Positions 31,495 through 41,532 of a stretch of 64,000 nt of DNA are shown piece by piece. The stretch lies in the NCBI GenBank assembly GCA_005954745.1, contig CP040680.1, positions 186,001 through 250,000 on the forward strand. Reading direction: 5' to 3'. Origin of the DNA: Halostella pelagica. Lineage in GTDB: Archaea; Halobacteriota; Halobacteria; Halobacteriales; Natronoarchaeaceae. Each line of letters opens with the position of its first letter. Position 1 is the first letter of the stretch. Both the position numbers and the translations under genes were made by a program. The notes below the pieces were generated by a model. It worked only from the letters and a program-made list of their open reading frames with translations. It did not search any database and was not told the DNA's origin.

Positions 31495-34073
31495 GTCGCA
31501 AGGCGGTAGAAACCCACATCGGGATTGAAACACGAAGAAGCGTCTGGCGCTGCTCGGGGCTCCAGAACGTCGCAAGGCGGTAGAAACCCACATCGGGATT
31601 GAAACAGGATTGCTCGGTAGTCGTCGTCAGCCATTGCTGGCGGGTCGCAAGGCGGTAGAAACCCACATCGGGATTGAAACGACGAATCCGAACAGCAACT
31701 CCCGCGTCGCGATGTCGTCGCAAGGCGGTAGAAACCCACATCGGGATTGAAACAAGCAGACTCGCACTACTCGCTAGATTACTTCAAGGGTCGCAAGGCG
31801 GTAGAAACCCACATCGGGATTGAAACTTCGCGATTGTCTGGCGGTTGCTGCCGCGACCGTACCGGGTCGCAAGGCGGTAGAAACCCACATCGGGATTGAA
31901 ACATCTTGCAGACGGCGTACTCACCGGCCACGAGCGGTCGCAAGGCGGTAGAAACCCACATCGGGATTGAAACAGGAGTGTGGGGAACTCGTCCAGCGTG
32001 AACGCGGGTCGCAAGGCGGTAGAAACCCACATCGGGATTGAAACAATGTCCTCGTAGTCGAACAGTAGAGTTCCCGAACCTGTCGCAAGGCGGTAGAAAC
32101 CCACATCGGGATTGAAACATGACGGATGACGGCGACCCCGGACGAGTTCGTCGGCCAGTACGCCAGTCGCGCGTCGCAAGGCGGTAGAAACCCACATCGG
32201 GATTGAAACCCTGTCTCCGGGTCGATGTCGTGGCCGTTTATCATGTCGCAAGGCGGTAGAAACCCACATCGGGATTGAAACCGTGACGTGCTTGGCGACC
32301 GGGTGGGTGATCGCGATGGTCGCAAGGCGGTAGAAACCCACATCGGGATTGAAACGTCCCGTCCGGGCTTCGCGACCGGATCGACCAGGACCGTCGCAAG
32401 GCGGTAGAAACCCACATCGGGATTGAAACGCTACTCCGATGAGGCGCAAAAGAAGCTCTCCGACTTCTTCGACCCGGAAGCTGAGTCGCAAGGCGGTAGA
32501 AACCCACATCGGGATTGAAACATGCACGGGTATATTTCTGATAGGTTCGGAGGTTTCACTTCCGGTGTGGTCGCAAGGCGGTAGAAACCCACATCGGGAT
32601 TGAAACACGAACCGATACGTCAGAGAGGAGACCTCGATGCCAGGTCGCAAGGCGGTAGAAACCCACATCGGGATTGAAACACGGTGCAGAAGGTGTGTCG
32701 CGGCCTGTACGTCCGTTGTCGCAAGGCGGTAGAAACCCACATCGGGATTGAAACAGATCCTCAGCCATGATCAGTTTGCCTCCGTGGTCTCGTCGCAAGG
32801 CGGTAGAAACCCACATCGGGATTGAAACTGTCGGTGGCGACCGCTCCGACCAGTCCGACCACGTCGCAAGGCGGTAGAAACCCACATCGGGATTGAAACA
32901 AAGAGGAGACCGGATCAAAAACGAACTACTACGGCGTCGCAAGGCGGTAGAAACCCACATCGGGATTGAAACAAAGAGGAGACCGGATCAAAAACGAACT
33001 ACTACGGCGTCGCAAGGCGGTAGAAACCCACATCGGGATTGAAACACTTGCCCCCGGAGAGGTCGGTTGTCCCGTTGTCGAGTCGCAAGGCGGTAGAAAC
33101 CCACATCGGGATTGAAACGGGACCGCCCGTGTATCCTACCTTCACGACCCGACGGGTCGCAAGGCGGTAGAAACCCACATCGGGATTGAAACTGTAGCCT
33201 CGACCGTGAGAGACGGAGGGACGGGAGGTCGCAAGGCGGTAGAAACCCACATCGGGATTGAAACCTCGGATTCAGCAGCGGGACGACCGAGTGCGGGACT
33301 GACCGTCGCAAGGCGGTAGAAACCCACACCGGGATTGAAACCCGACGTCGACGAACTCGTCGGGACGTGGGCCGAGCGTCGCAAGGCGGTAGAAACCCAC
33401 ATCGGGATTGAAACTCTGCTCCCTGCCCCCACGTCTCGGCACCGTAGCCCTTGTCGCAAGGCGGTAGAAACCCACATCGGGATTGAAACCTTGTAGCGGG
33501 GACTCACTCTTTCGTCATGCTGGCCCGTCGCAAGGCGGTAGAAACCCACATCGGGATTGAAACGTTGATCTCTGTTCCATCGGGGTACCCGCGGAATAAG
33601 TCGCAAGGCGGTAGAAACCCACATCGGGATTGAAACACATCGGCGATCGCCTCAGTTTGGGTGCTACTCGTCGCAAGGCGGTAGAAACCCACATCGGGAT
33701 TGAAACCCTGCGCCGATAATTTACATCTACGGAGAGCCGGGGTCGCAAGGCGGTAGAAACCCACATCGGGATTGAAACCTCAAACGAGTACTCGCCGCTC
33801 AGGTCGTGGTCTTTAGTCGCAAGGCGGTAGAAACCCACATCGGGATTGAAACGGGAGTAATGACCGCCACGACCTACACTGACGACGAAGTCGCAAGGCG
33901 GTAGAAACCCACATCGGGATTGAAACTTCCATGTCTTCGGATTCGGCCAGTTGCATGGCGTTTTGTCGCGATGCGGTAGAAACCCACACCGGGATTGAAA
34001 CAAGCATTCGCTCCGGGCGGCGTCCCTGGAGATCCGGTCACGATGCAGTAGAAACCCAAACCGGGATTGAAAC
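31495..34073 (+). CRISPR. CRISPR array 2, 35 repeats of 37 bp, transcribed on the plus strand
   Basis: The repeat starts GTCGCAAGGCGGTAGAAACC and ends ATCGGGATTGAAAC. There are 35 copies from 31495 to 34037 and 34 spacers, mostly 33-40 nt. A cut-off repeat start (GTCGCAAGGCG) follows at 34100. Three spacers are long: 32119-32172 (54 nt), 32430-32484 (55 nt) and 32522-32569 (48 nt). One spacer-repeat unit is duplicated in tandem (spacers 32900-32935 and 32973-33008). Repeat 25 (33305) has CACACCG; the last two repeats (33965, 34037) carry the array 1 variant, the last with further mutations, as expected for the old end. Confidence 0.97.
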
Positions 34074-34159
34074 GCCGCGGCGACCGACTCGACGGCCTCG
34101 TCGCAAGGCGATATTTCGAGTAGTGTTACAGTGAGCAGGCACGAGAGTTGTCCATCGTC

Positions 34160-34200
34160 TTAACCAACAAATCTATAGATTAGCGGGGAATGTTGGTTAA
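34160..34200. repeat. dispersed palindrome, copy 6
   Basis: TTAACCAACA and TGTTGGTTAA flank an inner AATCTATAGATT stem. It lies directly beyond the trailer of array 2 and before a DUF6788-like start. Confidence 0.85.
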
Positions 34201-34214
34201 CACAAGAGCAGCCC

Positions 34215-34280
34215 ATGTCCTACAAACCCACGACTCCACCGGCGAGCCTCCTCAAGAGATGGATTTCTAACGGCGATTAA
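34215..34280 (+). pseudogene. start fragment of a DUF6788-like gene
   Basis: ATG 34215 reads MSYKPTTPPASLLKRWISNG, whose first residues parallel MSYSPPDPPREV of the intact gene at 6004, then stops. Its leader (palindrome plus 14 nt) is also like that at 5949-6003. A lone left arm TTAACCAACA begins at 34277. Confidence 0.5.
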
Positions 34281-34432
34281 CCAACATATCCCCAATCCAC
34301 ACAATCTATTGGGTAGGTCTGCTATCCTTCCAGCAGATGTCTAAGCAACCATTCATCCTCGTTAATACTAGAACTACAGCCACGCCTGTCACTGGCATTG
34401 ACACCGTCGATGAAATCACCGACCGATAACGG

Positions 34433-34455
34433 ATTGCGGACACACCCGGGGGGTT
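34433..34455 (+). promoter_or_regulatory. ORB element behind orc1 A
   Basis: ATTGCGGACACACCCGGGG matches the ORBs at 36255 and 36450; it ends at the stop of the initiator gene. Confidence 0.65.
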
Positions 34456-35838
34456 CTACCCCAACGTCTGCTGTTCGGTCAGCCAGTTTTTCACGAGATC
34501 GTCGAAGTCAACCGAGTCAAAGCGCGAAACCGCTTCCAGCACGTCGATAGCCGTCGACGGCTCGACGCGGAGTTTGAACGTGTATGCCTCACCCCCCACT
34601 GAGCCGGATGCAGATTTGCGCGCACGGATGATGCTCAGCATGTCGAGTTCGATCAGGTGATCTCGCATCCGACGTTGCGCCAACTGATCGGCGTCGATGT
34701 GGTCGGAAAGGGCCTTGTAGACATCGTAGACGTCGCGGGTTCGAATTCCGGAGTGACCAGCGAGTTCGAGGATTGTCACTGCAGCCAGGGCCAGATGGCC
34801 TTGAGTCGTGAGCTGCTCCATTCCCTCGATGATGAGTTCACGTTCAGCCTCCCCCTTAGCGGTCCGGACGTGCTCTTCCTCTACTCGGGTATCGCCTTCA
34901 GACTCGGCGATAGCTGCAGCCTTGCGAAGGTACTTGATCGCCTGCCGGGCACTCCCTTTGTCCTGTGCAGCGTAGGCAGCACAGAGCGGGATGACGTCAT
35001 CAGAGAGGACATCTGACTCGACCCGGACGAGCGTGCAGTCGTCTCGGTCGGCGTCGACGCTCTCGAAGCACTCAGTAAGCGATGCATCGTCATCGTCATC
35101 GAGGTCGACGCTGATCTCGAACTCCTCGCCGTCGGGGTTCTGGTAGACAAGCGTCGTTTCGCGAAACGCCTTGCTTGCACGACGGGAAAGGATGTCTCGG
35201 AGTTCGTTGGCGTCGTAGGGAGCGAAGAAAATCGAGTCGTCGTAGAGGCTGTCCTTCGCTGCCGGGTCGAGGTTGTCCCGCCACTGGAGATCGTTGCTGA
35301 TCCCGATGATCGACGGGTAGACATCGTCGTTGACGTAGTCCTTATCGCGCGCTCGCGGGAGCGAGTAGAGTATCTTGTCGTCAGTCCCCAGGTTGTCGAT
35401 CTCGTCGAGGACGATAATGATCGTCCCGCCGATGTCGTTCATCGCATCCCAGAGATGATCGAGCACCTTCTGCATCGGGTGGCCGTTCGGGTTCTCGCCA
35501 CCGAGTTTCTCACAGAGCCCGCAAGCGAGCGTGTAGCTCGAGGAGATACCCTCACAGGAGAAAAATACGGTCGTGAGGTCGAGAGCTTGGGCTTCAGCGA
35601 ACGCCTCTAGCTCCGAGAGCTCTGCTTTCGCTGCTGCGGTCTTTCCCTGGCCGGCCTTACCGGAGAGAAACGTGTTCTCGGCGCCGGCACCACGAGCCGC
35701 AGGCTTCAGTGACCGCCGAAGCTTCAGGATCTCCTCCTGTCGCTCGGGGAGTGTCGTTGGGGTGTGGCCCTCCTTGAGGTAGTCCTCGCCGCCGACCGCG
35801 AAGATCTCGGAGGTAGTCGAGTACGGGGACGAGTCCAT
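34456..35838 (-). CDS. orc1: Orc1/Cdc6 replication initiator A
   Basis: The 460-residue AAA+ protein has Walker A GKAGQGKT (60-67), Walker B IIIVLDEIDNL (~140-150), an ORC-type lid region with ALQ-like repeats replaced by DKGSARQAIKYLRKAAAIAE (~295-315), and a C-terminal winged helix (~375-460). ATG 35838 is preferred to GTG 35865 because TTTATG lies about 30 nt upstream, fitting a leaderless message. ORB-type repeats flank it on both sides (34433 and 35918-36550), one starting just behind its stop, so it most likely serves this origin. It differs clearly from the initiator at 51923. Confidence 0.92.
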   Translation of the reverse strand: MDSSPYSTTSEIFAVGGEDYLKEGHTPTTLPERQEEILKLRRSLKPAARGAGAENTFLSGKAGQGKTAAAKAELSELEAFAEAQALDLTTVFFSCEGISSSYTLACGLCEKLGGENPNGHPMQKVLDHLWDAMNDIGGTIIIVLDEIDNLGTDDKILYSLPRARDKDYVNDDVYPSIIGISNDLQWRDNLDPAAKDSLYDDSIFFAPYDANELRDILSRRASKAFRETTLVYQNPDGEEFEISVDLDDDDDASLTECFESVDADRDDCTLVRVESDVLSDDVIPLCAAYAAQDKGSARQAIKYLRKAAAIAESEGDTRVEEEHVRTAKGEAERELIIEGMEQLTTQGHLALAAVTILELAGHSGIRTRDVYDVYKALSDHIDADQLAQRRMRDHLIELDMLSIIRARKSASGSVGGEAYTFKLRVEPSTAIDVLEAVSRFDSVDFDDLVKNWLTEQQTLG

Positions 35839-35868
35839 CGTGTATAGGCCGTGTTCTCTATCCACATA

Positions 35869-36560
35869 AACCCCCTCTGTCCGGGATGTCCGGCTTGTCC
35901 GAATAACCCCCCACCCTGTCCGGAATAGGCGTTACCCGGCCGACAAACGTGAGACGTTGGCACGAACGAAAAGTGACTCGGGGGTCCCCCACCCGGGCCC
36001 CCGGGGTTGTCCGCAATTATCTGAAAAACGGTGGGGGTAGGGATAGCGAGGTCAACGTGGTTGTTGCACGCGGAATTCACGGAATCGACGTGGTAATCGT
36101 CGATCCCGCTTGGTAACGCATATAATAAATTTTTCTATTAATAGTAGTAAGTAGTAGGTAATAGATCTAATGAAGGAGTTTAGAGATTATATCGAACGGG
36201 TTTAAGTAAAAACTCGCTGACGGCAGTCGGAAGGGAGTAGACATCTGCCGTGGTATTGCGGACGCACCCGGGGGGAGTCATACGTCCATCAATCCATCTG
36301 TCCACCCCAGATGGTAGTACTCTCGAACTGGAATGGCGCGTACTTACCGCTACTAACGGCTGAGACCACGTGTTTCGACTACTCCCGACTCCTCTATTGC
36401 TTCAACTACTCTACCAACTGCGTTATCAGCATATCCTTTACTGTCGAGGAATTGCGGACAACCCCGGGGGCCCGGGTGTATGTGAGATCCTATCGAGTAC
36501 GCTGAAAAGTGTATGAGGATACAAACCACGATATTCCGGACAACTCCGCTCGGACGAGGC
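35869..36560. other. replication origin A: ORB repeats around an AT-rich unwinding region
   Basis: The gap upstream of orc1 A holds an AT-rich stretch (36117-36190, AATTTTTCTATTAATAGTAG ...) flanked by G-rich ORBs. A 29-nt unit beginning AATTGCGGACAACCCCGGGG occurs inverted at 35990-36018 and, identical, direct at 36450-36478. Related units are at 35918 (inverted), 36255 and 36532. Inverted outer ORBs around an AT-rich core is the known layout of haloarchaeal origins. No protein gene is convincing here. Confidence 0.85.
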
Positions 36561-36567
36561 CGTTAAC

Positions 36568-36828
36568 TCAGAGTTCGCCGTTGAAAACGCGGGGTAGTGG
36601 AATCGGAGATAGACAGACGGAAGCCGATTCTGCCGCGACGTCGTAGCCGGTCGCTTCGACCGCCGTAGTCACGGCCCCGTCGGACACGTCATCGTCAACG
36701 AGAACGTCGACCGTGTCGCCCTCGTGGTCGGTTTCAATGCGACTTACCCCGTCGAGGCGCATTCTCTGTGTAAAGAGAAAGGCCGTACTCACGACGAGTA
36801 CAATCAAGTCAATCAGAAACTTTATCAT
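36568..36828 (-). CDS. small membrane-anchored protein with a degenerate heavy-metal-associated domain
   Basis: The protein has 86 residues with an N-terminal hydrophobic helix (MIKFLIDLIVLVVSTAFLF). Then comes DGVSRIETDHEGDTVDVLVD and VTTAVEATGYDV, the strand-helix-strand pattern of an HMA domain but without the CxxC metal loop. It cannot bind metal in the normal way; perhaps it is the remnant of a larger transporter or a structural relative. It is divergent from the lipoprotein at 36851 with only 22 bp between starts. Confidence 0.5.
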   Translation of the reverse strand: MIKFLIDLIVLVVSTAFLFTQRMRLDGVSRIETDHEGDTVDVLVDDDVSDGAVTTAVEATGYDVAAESASVCLSPIPLPRVFNGEL

Positions 36829-36850
36829 TTTAAATTGTCAACGTCGCAGT

Positions 36851-37285
36851 ATGGCCCCCGACCATACGCCCTCCAGCGAAGCGTTGTCACGTCGAAAAAT
36901 CCTCACATCCAGTGCAGTGATTGGAGCGATTGGGCTTGCAGGGTGTTCAGGTGATGCCAGTTCTGATTCCCCCGACTGTACGACGACCGCTCTCGAACAC
37001 GGTGACGGAGATGTCTTACAGCAAGCGAGTGCTATGATATCCGATGAATCAGTTGTGCTGCTGATTTCGTTGCAGGAATCTGGTGATACATCCCCTATCG
37101 AGTCAGTTCTACTCGAGAACTCTGAAGGCGATCTCCTAAACGAAATCCCCACAACCGATGCTCGTGAATACCGTCTCACTATTGGCTCACCACCACACCA
37201 TGGCCGCCTCACACTACTCGCTGAAAACGACCAAAGCGACGCAATCGACTCGATGGAAATCGAATACCACTGCACAGATGAGTAA
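36851..37285 (+). CDS. Tat-exported lipoprotein, hypothetical
   Basis: The 144-residue protein starts at ATG 36851 (MAPDHTPSSEALSRRKILTS). It has a twin-arginine motif (SRRKIL), a short hydrophobic stretch and the lipobox LAGC, so it should be exported folded and anchored by a lipid on the cell surface. The mature part is beta-rich and acidic with a cysteine near the end (EYHCTDE); no domain recognised. The longer upstream frame is antisense to the neighbour and not used. Confidence 0.7.
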   Translation: MAPDHTPSSEALSRRKILTSSAVIGAIGLAGCSGDASSDSPDCTTTALEHGDGDVLQQASAMISDESVVLLISLQESGDTSPIESVLLENSEGDLLNEIPTTDAREYRLTIGSPPHHGRLTLLAENDQSDAIDSMEIEYHCTDE

Positions 37286-37334
37286 CTGATTCGGCTGATC
37301 TCGACGTTCTTTGAACTCCACGTCAGAGTAACTG

Positions 37335-37435
37335 GTAGAGGTTCTTACAATACACTCGAGAGCGAGTTCACGAAACTGCTGCCACCAGCTTCGTGAATGG
37401 ACCGTATTTTCGATCGAGTCGAGACACACGGTTTG
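37335..37435 (-). pseudogene. fragment of an IS5-type transposase C-terminus
   Basis: Minus-strand frames give RKYGPF and then SRSWWQQFRELALECIV, the conserved end of haloarchaeal IS5-type transposases (compare RKYGAFVRSRHWWKQFRELA at 47055). Two frames are needed and the rest of the gene is absent. Confidence 0.6.
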
Positions 37436-37495
37436 ATGCGTGGACGAATATCGTTCTCGCGGGGTGGTTGATTCGCAATGGTGCGATGTAGTTGG

Positions 37496-39937
37496 TCACG
37501 TATTGTCCGTTGCGGGTAGTGAGAACCAAAACGTCGTCCCAGCATCCGGCTCCGAGTCGACCCAAATATCGCCGTCATGCCGCTCTACGATTCGCTTGCA
37601 CAGTGCGAGCCCAATGCCCATTCCGGCGTGCTCGTCACGAGTGTGAAGGGATTGGAAGATCTCGAAAATACGGTCTTGGTCATCGGGGTCAATTCCTATT
37701 CCCTCGTCGCTAACCGATACGATCCACTCTTCGCCCGATCGTTCGGCCGAGACGTGAATTCGAGGCGGCGCATCACCGCTATATTCGATCGCATTCTTCA
37801 GTAGGTTCTGAAACACTTGTCGGAGTTGGGTATCGTCGCCCTCGACCGTAGGCAACTCCTCAACCGTGATTTCAGCATCACATTCTTCGATCTGCAACTG
37901 GAGATCAGCTAAGACCTCTTCAAGGACGGTATCTAGAATAACTGGTTCGAAGGGGTCACCCTCAGTTTCAACCCGGGAGTATTCGAGCAAAGCGTCGATC
38001 ATCTCTCGCATTCTGTCGGCACCATCCACAGCGAATTCGATGAATTCTCGACCGTCGTCGTCGAGTTCGTCACCGTAGCGGTCTTCGAGCAACTGCAGAT
38101 AGCTCGACACCATCCGGAGTGGCTCTTGGAGATCATGAGAGGCCGCATACGCGAACTGTTCGAGGCGCTCGTTCGACTCCTGTAACTTGCGCTCGAATAT
38201 CTTCCGTTCAGTGATGTCCCGCGCCACGCCGACCAGCCTCGTCGATCCGTCCTCGTCTTGGATTGGCCGACCCGGGGCTTCGATCCACCGCCTTTCCCCG
38301 TTCCGATCGATGCGGATCTCATCGGACTTCGGCTCGTCGGTTTCCAGTGATTCCTTGATCCTCTCTTCGACCTGCTCTCGATCGTCGGGATGGACGATTT
38401 CGATGAAATCATCCCAGTCCTCGACCGTGGTCCCATATAACGACTCAGCCGAGGGATAGAACGACGTCTGATCCTCGTCGACGTTCCAGTCCCAGACGAT
38501 CGCATCCGTGGCGTTGAGGGCAAACTCCATCCGATTCCGGACACGTTGGAGTTCCTCTTCGCGCTCTTTCTGCTCGGTGATGTCTTGGACGGCTCCGCGG
38601 AGCGAAACGACCTCTCCGTCCTCGATGTCGGGCTCACCGATGATTCGGAGCCAGCGCACCTCACCGCTGGTCGTTTGGAACCGACTTTCAATGTCGAAAG
38701 ACTCGCCGGATCGAAGCGCCGCTTCGACAGCACGTTCGACGATCGGTTGGTCCTCGTCGTGGTACACATCAAGGGCTTCGTTCAGATGCGGTTCTTCGTC
38801 GGAGGTGACCTCCAAAATATCGAAGAGGTGGTCGGTCCAGAACACGTCGCGCGTGTCCGGATCAATCTCCCAACCGCCAAGGCCCGCAATGCGTTCCGCC
38901 CGCTCCAAGAGATCGTACACCCGTTCGAGTTCCCGTTCGCGCTCTTTGCGCTGGGTGATATCCTCGAAGTACACTGAGAGACCGGACTCAGAGGGATAGA
39001 TCCTGACCATCGCCCACATGCCGAGCGGCTCCGAGTAGCGTTCGAACCGAATCGGTCCCTGCGTTGCGAATGCCTCTTCGAACCGCTCGAAAATCGGGTC
39101 CGACTCGTCGACGTCAAGCACTTCCCACGGTTTCTGCCCGATGAGGTTCCCCTCCTGCTCGCCGAGGTACTCTTCGGCCTGCTCGTTTACGTATTCGTAG
39201 CGGAATTCGTCGTCGAGGGCGTAGAAGGCATCGTCAATTCGCTCGAAGATGTCGTCGAGTTCCTGTTCGAGTTCGTCCCGCTGGCGTTCGAGCCACTCAG
39301 CCTGTTCTTCAAGTTGTTGCTCGTACTCACGTCGTTCGGTCATATCCCGCGTGACTTTGGTGAATCCCTGGAGCGTGCCGTCGGCGTCGCGGATGGCGGT
39401 GATGACGACGTTCGCCCAGAAGCGCGAACCATCTTTCTTAATCCGCCAGCCTTCGTCTTCGATGCGTCCCTCCTCTGCGGCGGTTTCGAGGTTCGTCTCT
39501 GGGACATCGTTTTCGATATCGTCCTCAGTGTAAAACGTGGAGAAGTGCTCGCCGACGATCTCGTCCTCTGAATAGCCTTTGATTCGCTTTGCCCCCTGGT
39601 TCCAGCTGGCGACGCTGCCGTCGGGGTCAAGCATGAAGATAGCGTAATCCTTGACCGCTCTCACGAATTCTCCGAACTGCTTGTTGTCTGCATCTTCACG
39701 ACCAATACTACTTTCCCCAGCAGCCCACCAAACTCGGGTTGACCCATCGATTTGTTTGGTTCGTAATTCATCTCGTTCCGTGAGTTCCTCTAGGTACTGC
39801 TGTGCCGTCTGCGGTGTACAATCAAGGAACTCGGTGACCTCCGTGATCGATACCGGGGATGTCGGCTGGTTTAATTGGGTAAAAAATCCCCGAATATCAT
39901 CTACACTGATATCTGGGGACGGATCCGATGGTTCCAT
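37496..39937 (-). CDS. multi-PAS sensor histidine kinase with N-terminal winged helix
   Basis: The protein has about 813 residues from ATG 39937; CTTAATAG about 28 nt upstream is a likely TATA box. Order: a winged-helix-like segment (VSITEVTEFLDCTPQTAQQY ... TRVWW, ~30-75), then four PAS/PAC units (~95-220, ~240-370, ~370-500, ~500-625), each ending in DMTERRE- or DITQRKE-like linkers. Next are a HisKA box with the phospho-acceptor His in AASHDLQEPLRM, and a HATPase domain (QNLLKNAIEYSG, DEGIGIDPDD, GMGIGLAL). No transmembrane helix is seen, so it should sense a cytoplasmic signal (redox, light or a ligand). A close paralogue lies at 42150. Confidence 0.9.
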   Translation of the reverse strand: MEPSDPSPDISVDDIRGFFTQLNQPTSPVSITEVTEFLDCTPQTAQQYLEELTERDELRTKQIDGSTRVWWAAGESSIGREDADNKQFGEFVRAVKDYAIFMLDPDGSVASWNQGAKRIKGYSEDEIVGEHFSTFYTEDDIENDVPETNLETAAEEGRIEDEGWRIKKDGSRFWANVVITAIRDADGTLQGFTKVTRDMTERREYEQQLEEQAEWLERQRDELEQELDDIFERIDDAFYALDDEFRYEYVNEQAEEYLGEQEGNLIGQKPWEVLDVDESDPIFERFEEAFATQGPIRFERYSEPLGMWAMVRIYPSESGLSVYFEDITQRKERERELERVYDLLERAERIAGLGGWEIDPDTRDVFWTDHLFDILEVTSDEEPHLNEALDVYHDEDQPIVERAVEAALRSGESFDIESRFQTTSGEVRWLRIIGEPDIEDGEVVSLRGAVQDITEQKEREEELQRVRNRMEFALNATDAIVWDWNVDEDQTSFYPSAESLYGTTVEDWDDFIEIVHPDDREQVEERIKESLETDEPKSDEIRIDRNGERRWIEAPGRPIQDEDGSTRLVGVARDITERKIFERKLQESNERLEQFAYAASHDLQEPLRMVSSYLQLLEDRYGDELDDDGREFIEFAVDGADRMREMIDALLEYSRVETEGDPFEPVILDTVLEEVLADLQLQIEECDAEITVEELPTVEGDDTQLRQVFQNLLKNAIEYSGDAPPRIHVSAERSGEEWIVSVSDEGIGIDPDDQDRIFEIFQSLHTRDEHAGMGIGLALCKRIVERHDGDIWVDSEPDAGTTFWFSLPATDNT

Positions 39938-40704
39938 TGGTCTCCCTTTAAACCACGAGCTATTAAGCACTTGGTGGAAGTAATGTAATACCAGGTATAT
40001 TTCCCTGGCTTCCAAACAAGACACATACGGTGAATCCCGGTTGAATATTTTATCATAATAGTATATTCCCGTAATTATCGGCATTCCCTGTCCTGATCAA
40101 AGTGGCGGGGATCTACCAGCGCCAACAGGGTTCAAGAGGATTCAATGAAAGCATCTGAGAATCGACTCGAGAAACGTGACGGTGTTTATAGTCCGGCAGC
40201 GCTTCGGGAGGTCGTGTCAAATAGTCTCCTGTTCTGGACCGCTCCGACCCCCACAGGTCGGCCGCGGCGAGGAGTTGAGTGGAGGCGGTCCTACCGGTGA
40301 GGGAGAGTCGGATGTGAATGAACCGGAACTGAGAACGGGACGAGCATGTCATGATTCAGTGCCCTCGTCTTAGGCACCAGTATCGCTGATAGAATTGCCT
40401 TACGTGTGTTGCAGGGCGAAAGGAATATGGTAATATGAGAAAAATGCATTTCCTTCCGCTTGCAGACCAGATCCTTTGTTGGACAGCGAAGGGGTCGTGG
40501 CATCACGTTTCCCGGAACTCACTGCCGTAACGGGTGTCTCAATCAGTTAATGTACAGTTAAAGCGGACAATGGAGGAGAAACCGAGGAGGAAATCCGCTC
40601 TATCTTCTGTTCTAGTGATGGAATATATACTATTTCCGCCGAAACGGACGATCCCTTTTTCTGCGTATCTTTGCAACAAACGCCTGCGGAGGGGGGAACT
40701 CAGT
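39938..40704. other. 767-bp gap without a supported gene
   Basis: Beyond the promoter of the histidine kinase (39940-39975) and the ribosome-binding region of the gene at 40705, I see no coding frame, repeat or RNA signal. Short open frames on both strands lack promoters and acidic composition. Confidence 0.4.
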
Positions 40705-41259
40705 ATGACCAATGACAATCTGCTTGAGCGGATAGTAGATGACGAAACGCGGCGTTCGTTTATGAAAAAGAGCGCAGTGGCAACGGCCGGCGCAGGTCTG
40801 GCCGCGTCTGGCACCGTAAGCGCCCAAGAAGGTAGTGGTGGTCTCGACGATAATTGGAAAGCCCTGATACAGGCAAGTAACTTCCATCCGGAAGCGAAGT
40901 TCGCGATAGTGTCCGACGTTGTCAATTGGACGCCAAATTATGGCGACATCCAGGATAGTTTCTTCTCAGAGTATAACACCCGGATGATTCGGTGGCAGAA
41001 CACGGGTGAAGTAGTGCCGCTTTGGGCCGCCCACGAGGCAAACCTCGGGAGCTTCGATGGTAACCGAGGATTCGTCACCGACGCCGATGACGATCAGAAT
41101 CAACCCCAACTCTTCGAGATGAACAAGGAGTGGACGCCGTTCGGCGATAATCCGGAACTGATCACCGTCCAAGTCAGCCCAGTGAACGAGGAGGAGGAGG
41201 ACGGTATCCTCGACGTCGATGACTGGTGGAATAATGATGATGATATGACGATAGACTAG
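40705..41259 (+). CDS. Tat-signal hypothetical secreted protein
   Basis: The 184-residue product starts at ATG 40705, with GGAGGGGGG about 10 nt upstream as ribosome-binding site; the longer frame from 40534 has no such support. The N-terminus (ETRRSFMKKSAVATAGAGLA) is a twin-arginine-type signal ending at a SVSA-like cleavage point (SGTVSAQ). The mature part is aspartate/asparagine- and tryptophan-rich, ends in an acidic tail (DDWWNNDDDMTID) and has no known domain. No lipobox, so it is probably released or retained by other means. Confidence 0.65.
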   Translation: MTNDNLLERIVDDETRRSFMKKSAVATAGAGLAASGTVSAQEGSGGLDDNWKALIQASNFHPEAKFAIVSDVVNWTPNYGDIQDSFFSEYNTRMIRWQNTGEVVPLWAAHEANLGSFDGNRGFVTDADDDQNQPQLFEMNKEWTPFGDNPELITVQVSPVNEEEEDGILDVDDWWNNDDDMTID

Positions 41260-41532
41260 TCGGTATCCCTGAGGAGACCTATTTTCTCTTCTCTGGGAAT
41301 TCGCCTCTGCAGTTCTTGTGTGATTTAGAAGGGGAAAGAGTTCCAGTACTCCCGATCGGCTGAGAGGTATTTCAGAAGCTTTTCATGCTGCATGTAGCAC
41401 TGTTCCTATTGATTATTCCTAGACTGCGCGTAACTATAACGGAGTTTGTTAACTGGTTAGTATGTCTTCGTAGCTAACGCTCAGCGTGCGTGGTTCGATA
41501 ATATTATTCCGGCGATTACATACTCAGTTAGC

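Noticed and set aside
35881-36080. Proline/glycine-rich frames over the ORB region (e.g. 35724-36080)
   Set aside because: The composition reflects the G/C runs of the ORB repeats, not a protein.
40113-40352. 79-codon minus-strand ORF and neighbouring short frames
   Set aside because: Basic composition, no start signals and no recognisable pattern; treated as non-coding.
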